Origin: Vicia villosa
Taxonomy: Eukaryota; Streptophyta; Magnoliopsida; Fabales; Fabaceae
Reading direction: 5' to 3'
NCBI RefSeq assembly: GCF_029867415.1
Contig: NC_081183.1
Location: 30,777,806-30,841,805, forward strand
Length of the DNA stretch: 64,000 nucleotides
The notes below the pieces were generated by a model that did not search any database, had not been told where the DNA came from, and saw only the letters and a program-made list of their open reading frames with translations. Shown piece after piece: positions 59,601-64,000 of the stretch (the first letter of the stretch is position 1; every line of letters begins with the position of its first letter). The translations under genes and the position numbers were made by a program.

Positions 59601-60671
59601 TTTGAAAGATAATTGAATTTCCTTCAAAACAAGCTTTGGTTTGAATTTTTTGGATGAAGGATGAGAGAGTTATGATCAGTCAAAGTTGAGTTGACTTTTC
59701 AGGCAAAAACCCTAATTTTGAATCTTAGGGTTTTGTTGATTTTTGATCTTTCCTTGATGAATTATGATCATCCAATGATCAAATGATGAATCCTTTGACA
59801 AAATATGGACTTTGACAAAAAAATTCATTTTTGACTGTCTGTTGACTTTTTTGGTCAAACGGGTCGTCTGTTGACTGTTTGAGCTGCTGACGGTGCGTCT
59901 GAGTGAATTGAAGTTTGAAAATTTGTATGATGGTACTTTGAGATATATGGATGTGTATGAAATCCATTTGAGCTCTCAAAAACTTGTTGCCCCTGTAAAA
60001 ACAAGAAAAACCCTGATTAGGGACTGTTTGTGTAGGAGACAGTTAAGCGTACCTGATTTTTGTGCAGTGTTGAGTCTCTGCTAATCGCGTGATATTCATA
60101 AGACTTCTAGCACAAAGATCTTGGAATTTTGAATTGTGAAAGATTGATTTGATTGATGGTACAAAACACTGAGAATTGTACTGCCAGCAGTTTGGCTGTC
60201 AACTGACTGTTCCGGTATTGACGTAGCAGTTAGAGTGAAAAATCAACAGTCAAAGTTAATTTTATTTTTTGTTGTTTTTGCTTTTTGTTTTATGTGAAAA
60301 ATGAAAGTTTATTTACATGACTTGTTAGAAAAACACAGACATAATAAATAACTAATATTTACTGTTACCAGTACAGTCTGAGTTTCCTGATTCTGCGCCT
60401 GCAAAAAGATTTAACTCTGTACCAATTGTGTCAGTACTATTTATCTGTAAATAAATAAATAGCATGTGTGAAGTAATAAACAGTATTTGGCGTTTGCGTA
60501 AGAATAAATTCAACTGCAAGCCAAATTACTGTATAAGAAAAATTCTAAAAACTAAGTATTTCATATGTCAGGATATTTGTTGAAATAAAAATCCATGATT
60601 ATATGAGACTCTTAATTTTCAGATTGGAGTTTTTCTTGAAAAAAGATGCGGGCAAATTTTGGGGTATAACA
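56681..60671 (-). repeat. Ogre 5' LTR
   Basis: 3991 bp, ~99.3% identical to the 3' LTR by eye. A TATA-like TTATATATAG (minus strand) lies at 58958-58968, about 1.7 kb into the LTR. Telo-box inverted repeat at 59706-59734. Confidence 0.95.
58958..58968 (-). promoter_or_regulatory. Candidate TATA box, Ogre 5' LTR
   Basis: TTATATATAG on the transcribed strand, conserved in both LTRs (other copy near 19490). It is one of few TATA-like words outside the very AT-rich block, but unproven. Confidence 0.3.
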
Positions 60672-60676
60672 GCAGT

Positions 60677-60753
60677 TATAACCAATTCTTGTGTTCTTCT
60701 TATCCTCTCTAATTCCCTATTATACTTTGTTATTGGTATCGTTTTTCACAACA
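60677..60753 (+). repeat. Copia 3' LTR, second segment
   Basis: 77 bp identical to 12693-12769, completing the 491-bp LTR after Ogre. It is followed by the ATTTC target copy (60754-60758). Confidence 0.95.
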
Positions 60754-60758
60754 ATTTC

Positions 60759-61162
60759 CTTACTATCTAGGATTGTTGGAAGTAAGTGGTGTGTTTGAAG
60801 AGGATTGTTCTTCATCCACATTAGTGTTGATTGATCTTAAAGGTGTTAAGAACCTTTGATCACCCTATAGGTTAGATAGTAGGCATAGGCTTGTACCATC
60901 ATTCTAACTATAGTGAAATCTCTTTCGTGTTTGAAAGGGGACTGGAGTACTCTCGGATTGTGAGGGGAACCAGTATATATCGTTGTGTTCTTTATCTTTC
61001 CGCTTTTACCGCTTTCATCACCATTACCAAGAAAAATATAAAAACCATCAAAAGCCTTCAAACACTTACCAAAAAGTTAGTAAAGACACTCTCACAAAAC
61101 CGATTAATTTTTGAAAATCTAATTCACCCCCCCCCCCCTCTTAGGCATATCTGATACTTACA
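60759..61162 (+). repeat. Sirevirus B 5' LTR, second segment
   Basis: 404 bp ending in a 12-C tract (61127-61138) and TACTTACA. The PBS starts three bases later. Confidence 0.8.
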
Positions 61163-61164
61163 TT

Positions 61165-61176
61165 TGGTATCAGAGC
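61165..61176 (+). other. Sirevirus B primer binding site (tRNA-iMet type)
   Basis: TGGTATCAGAGC just after the LTR end, identical to that of element D. Confidence 0.9.
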
Positions 61177-61209
61177 AAGTTATAGGTAACTTATTCCTAA
61201 AGATCCAGA

Positions 61210-62796
61210 ATGGCTTCCGCAAATCAAAATCCTGTTTTCAAAGATGGTGGTTCTAACAACAAGCCTCCATTGTTTTGTGGTGAATATTTTGACTTTTGGA
61301 AAATCCGAATGAAGGCTCATCTAGAAGCACAAGGAGAAGAAGTTTGGGAGGCTGTCATACAAGGGCCTCATGTCCCTATAACGGTCGTGAATGGTGTTGG
61401 ATTGGAGAAACCTAAAGTGTCATGGGATGATAATGATAGAAAAAGGGTTCTTGCTGACAAAAAGGCGGTCAATCTTCTTCAAGGTGCTCTTAGTATAGAT
61501 GAATTTTTCCGAGTATCGGCATGTACAACATTAAAGGAAATATGGGATACTCTTGTAGAAACTCATGAAGGTACCACTGAAGTTAAAAGATCAAGCTTGA
61601 ATACTTTAAGCCAAGAGTACGAACTGTTTAGAATGAAGCCCGGAGAAACTATTCTCGATTTGCAAAAACGATTCGTACATTTGACAAATCACTTGAAGGC
61701 ACTTGGTAAGACCCTTACTACCGAAGAACCTAATCTTAAAGTGCTCAGATCTTTGACAAGGGAGTGGCAACCAAAAGTGACGGCGATATCCGAAAAGAAA
61801 AATCTTTCAAAATTGACTTCCGCAACATTATTTGGAAAGCTTCAAGAATATGAAACGGAACTTGGAAGATTGGAAAAACATGAGAACTTAGAGAAGAAAT
61901 CCAAAGGCATTGCACTAAAGGTAGATTCAAAGGAAATCCAAATAAAAGATGCATCGGATGAAGATGAAAACTTCTTGCTTCTTGTAAAGAGGTTAGGCAA
62001 ATTTTTTGGTAATAAAAATAATATTGATAATGCTAACTATGTCAAAAGGAAGAAATTCTCAAAGCATAAGGATAAAGAAGCATCCACTTCATCACAAGAA
62101 GTAACATGCTATGAATGTGGGAAACAAGGACACATAAAGCCGGAATGTCCAAAATTTTCTAAGAAGAATGGATTCAAAGGCAAGAAGGAATTCAAAAATA
62201 AAAAGGCCTACATAGCATGGGAAGATAATGAAGTAAGTTCTTCATCGGACTCCGATAGTGACGAAAGTGCAAACCTAGCACTAATGGCATCTCACCACTC
62301 AGACGATGAAGAAGGCAAGGTTAGTTATGATGATTCTCTTTTTGATAATGGTGCACAAGGCGCAATAGATGAATTATTAAAAGAATGCAAAATTCTCTAT
62401 AAAACTATCTCATCTCAAAAGAAAATAATATCATCTTTAGAAGAGAAGGTTAAGATAATTGAAGAAGAACATAAAGATGACAAAGAAAAAATGATTAGTG
62501 TTCAAGAAGATAATGTTGCATGCAAGAATTGTGAATCACTTTCCTTCCAAATTGTCCAATTAAAACGTGTTTTAGAAAGATATGAAACAGGGCAAATTGG
62601 ATTGGAAAATGTTCTTAGCACACAAAGATACTCAAATGATAAAAGCGGACTTGGCTTTTCTAAATTTGATAAACCAAGTTCCAACAAGACTATCTTTGTC
62701 AAGGCTAGTAACCAACCAATTCAAAAGAAAGTGAAAAAGCCTAAAGTAATGCAACATTATCCTAAAAGGAAGAACTTTGTTAAGAAGAAATCTTAA
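61210..62796 (+). pseudogene. Sirevirus B gag, cut short by a stop
   Basis: 528 codons from the ATG at 61210 (MASANQNPVFKDGG) to TAA 62794-62796. Copia-type gag core at ~20-225 (PPLFCGEYFDFWKIRMKAHL, ETILDLQKRFVHLTNHLKAL); a CCHC knuckle at 300-313 (CYECGKQGHIKPEC); then a serine/acid-rich region and a coiled coil (~390-460), as in long Sirevirus gags. The stop lies just before a second, damaged zinc-knuckle-like motif (CFYYGIIGHTPNAC), so in an active relative the frame probably continues. Nonsense here separates gag from pol. Confidence 0.85.
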
Positions 62797-64000
62797 CCTC
62801 CTAGATATAGAAGTAACTTTGAACCTACTTGTTTTTATTATGGTATTATTGGTCACACACCCAATGCTTGTTATGTAAGAAACTTTAGTGTACCTAGTGG
62901 ACATTATGTATGGGTGAAGAAAGGAACTAACTATGATGGACCCAAAGCCACTTGGGTACCTAACAAAACTTAATTTGTTTTGTAGGCATGCTTGAAGACC
63001 ACTTCAAACCTATGGTATTTAGATAGTGGTTGTTCAAAGCATATGACGGGAGACCTAAATCAATTTTCAAATCTAAGGTTAAAGGCCAAGGGTTTTGTTA
63101 CTTATAGAGACAACAATAAGGGAAGAATTCTTGGCAAAGGCAAAGTTGGTGCACCACCTTTTGCATCAATTGAAGATGTTCTTTATGTTGAAGGACTAAA
63201 GCATAATCTTCTAAGCATTAGCCAACTTTGTGAAAAAGGCTTCAAGATCAAGTTCACCAAAGAGGAATGCTTGATCATCGATGAAGTCACCAATGAGGTA
63301 AAACTCAAAGGTACAAGAATTAATAACATTTTTATGATTTCTTTAAATGATTTATCTTTGAAAGTAAAATGTCTTTTGGTAAACAATAATGAATCATGGT
63401 TATGGCATAAAAGAGCAGCCCATATTCATATGGATCATTTAAATAAGTTAACCAAACATGATCTTGTTATTGGCATACCTAAGATAAAGTTTGTCAAGGA
63501 TAAATTATGTGATGCATGTCAAAAGGGAAAGCAAACCAAATCATCTTTCAAACCAAAGAATGTGGTGACTACAACAAGACCACTTCAATTGTTGCATATG
63601 GATCTATTTGGTCCATCAAGGACAAGAAGCTTCGGAGGTAATGTATACGCTTTAGTTATTGTTGATGATTATTCTAGATATTCTTGGACTTTGTTTCTTG
63701 TGCAGAAAAGTGATGCTTTTAAAGCCTTTAAAAAGTATGCAAAACAAATCCAAAATGAAAAGTCATTAAAGATTGTATCCATAAGAAGTGATCATGGTGG
63801 AGAGTTTCAAAATGCATCATTTGAAGAATTTTGTGAAGAACATGGTATCTCTCATAATTTTTCAGCACCAAGAACTCCACAACAAAATGGAGTAGTTGAA
63901 AGGAAAAATAGGTTTCTAGTGGAACTTGCAAGAACAATGCTTAGTGATGCAAATCTTCCTAAATACTTTTGGGCGGATGCGGTAAGTACGGCATGTTATG
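62797..64000 (+). pseudogene. Sirevirus B protease-integrase region, partial at window end
   Basis: After the gag stop the same frame shows a damaged second knuckle (Cys changed to Tyr) and another stop near 62971. From 62989 the reading is open to the window end: protease (YLDSGCSKHMT), pre-integrase finger (LWHKRAAHIHMDHL...CDAC) and integrase core (LLHMDLFGP, RSDHGGEF, TPQQNGVVERKN). RT and RNase H lie beyond the window. The damaged residues HIHMD (where relatives usually have LGH) also suggest decay. Confidence 0.8.

Larger units (their letters stand above)
17214..60671 (-). mobile_element. Ogre-type Ty3/gypsy (Tat lineage), hosting three chromovirus insertions
   Basis: On the minus strand the LTRs open TGTTATACCCC and close GGAGGTCCACA. 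The 5' LTR is 56681-60671 (3991 bp) and the 3' LTR is 17214-21202 (3989 bp). The target duplication GCAGT lies at 17209-17213 and 60672-60676. The primer site is complementary to tRNA-Arg, as known for Ogre. Reading 5'-3' on the minus strand: ORF1, gag, protease, predicted intron, RT-RH-aRH-INT, then a repeat-rich 3' UTR. These are the hallmarks of Ogre: ORF1 upstream of gag, an intron before RT, and a second RNase H. Three Tekay-like elements interrupt gag, and part of gag is deleted. Without insertions, about 19 kb remains. The LTRs differ at ~28 sites by eye (~0.7%). Confidence 0.95.
12279..60753 (+). mobile_element. Ty1/copia element (Tork/TNT1-like), hosting Ogre in its 3' LTR
   Basis: LTRs of 491 bp begin TGTGAGATATTGG and end TTTTTCACAACA. 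The 5' LTR is 12279-12769; the 3' LTR is 16800-17213 plus 60677-60753, split by Ogre. The target duplication ATTTC is present at 12274-12278 and 60754-60758. The two LTRs are identical over all 491 bp as read. Between them is one intact 1320-aa polyprotein in gag-PR-INT-RT-RH order, the copia order. Without Ogre the element is about 5.0 kb. It is the second level of nesting, inserted in the Sirevirus B LTR. Confidence 0.95.
11391..64000 (+). mobile_element. Sirevirus B (Ty1/copia), 5' part, carrying all downstream nested insertions
   Basis: The 5' LTR is split: 11391-12278 and, after the nested block, 60759-61162 (about 1.29 kb once joined, with ATTTC duplicated at the split). The right end, TACTTACA, is followed by a tRNA-iMet primer site, then gag at 61210 and pol from about 62800 to the window end. 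The family assignment rests on the primer site, the C-tract 24 bp before the LTR end (shared with Sirevirus A), and a long gag with a CCHC knuckle and a serine/acid-rich, coiled-coil tail. The coding region is broken by stops, so this copy is probably inactive. The exact left LTR end is a guess from TG, because the 3' LTR is outside the window. Confidence 0.82.

Overview
The window is a block of nested LTR retrotransposons from a plant nuclear genome, and I see no host protein-coding gene that looks functional. The presence of an Ogre-type Ty3/gypsy element with ~4 kb LTRs, Sirevirus-type Ty1/copia elements and Tekay/Del-like chromoviruses points to a legume, most likely tribe Fabeae (pea, vetch, Lathyrus or lentil group). 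Species assignment is inference only.

Layout, left to right. (1) 1-8630: 3' part of a Sirevirus-like copia element ('Sirevirus A', + strand): a broken extra ORF downstream of pol, a polypurine tract (PPT) and the 3' LTR at 7496-8630. A complete non-autonomous element ('D', 987-6415, two 1243-bp LTRs, target site duplication AGCAT) sits inside it. (2) 8631-11390: an older spacer with an (AT)n microsatellite and a decayed LINE ORF1. (3) 11391-64000: a second Sirevirus ('B', + strand). Its 5' LTR is split by everything that follows; its PBS, gag and the start of pol reappear at 61163-64000, and pol runs off the window.

Inside the 5' LTR of Sirevirus B lies a Ty1/copia element (12279-60753, target duplication ATTTC) with an intact 1320-aa polyprotein. 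Inside the 3' LTR of that copia lies an Ogre element on the minus strand (17214-60671, target duplication GCAGT) with ~3.99-kb LTRs, a tRNA-Arg-type primer site, ORF1, gag, protease, a predicted intron and an RT-RNaseH-aRNaseH-integrase ORF. Inside the Ogre gag lie three related chromovirus elements, all on the minus strand: A (28729-37029, duplication TCCTC) and C (45628-53922, duplication GGAAC), each with an intact ~1455-aa gag-pol, and B (37223-44854), whose LTRs are nearly identical to each other but whose interior is decayed and non-coding. This is four levels of nesting.

By-eye LTR divergence agrees with the nesting for most layers: Ogre ~0.7%, B ~0.45%, C ~0.3%, A none seen. The copia host of Ogre is an exception, with 0 differences in 491 bp.

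The signals most worth checking are non-coding. They are: three tandem hairpins with a constant loop and covarying stems just after the Ogre pol stop; GC-rich islands of CGCGGCGC words shared by the autonomous and decayed chromovirus LTRs; a perfect 18-nt inverted repeat just upstream of the chromovirus PPT; and two elements (B and D) that look mobilised in trans by relatives in the same window.
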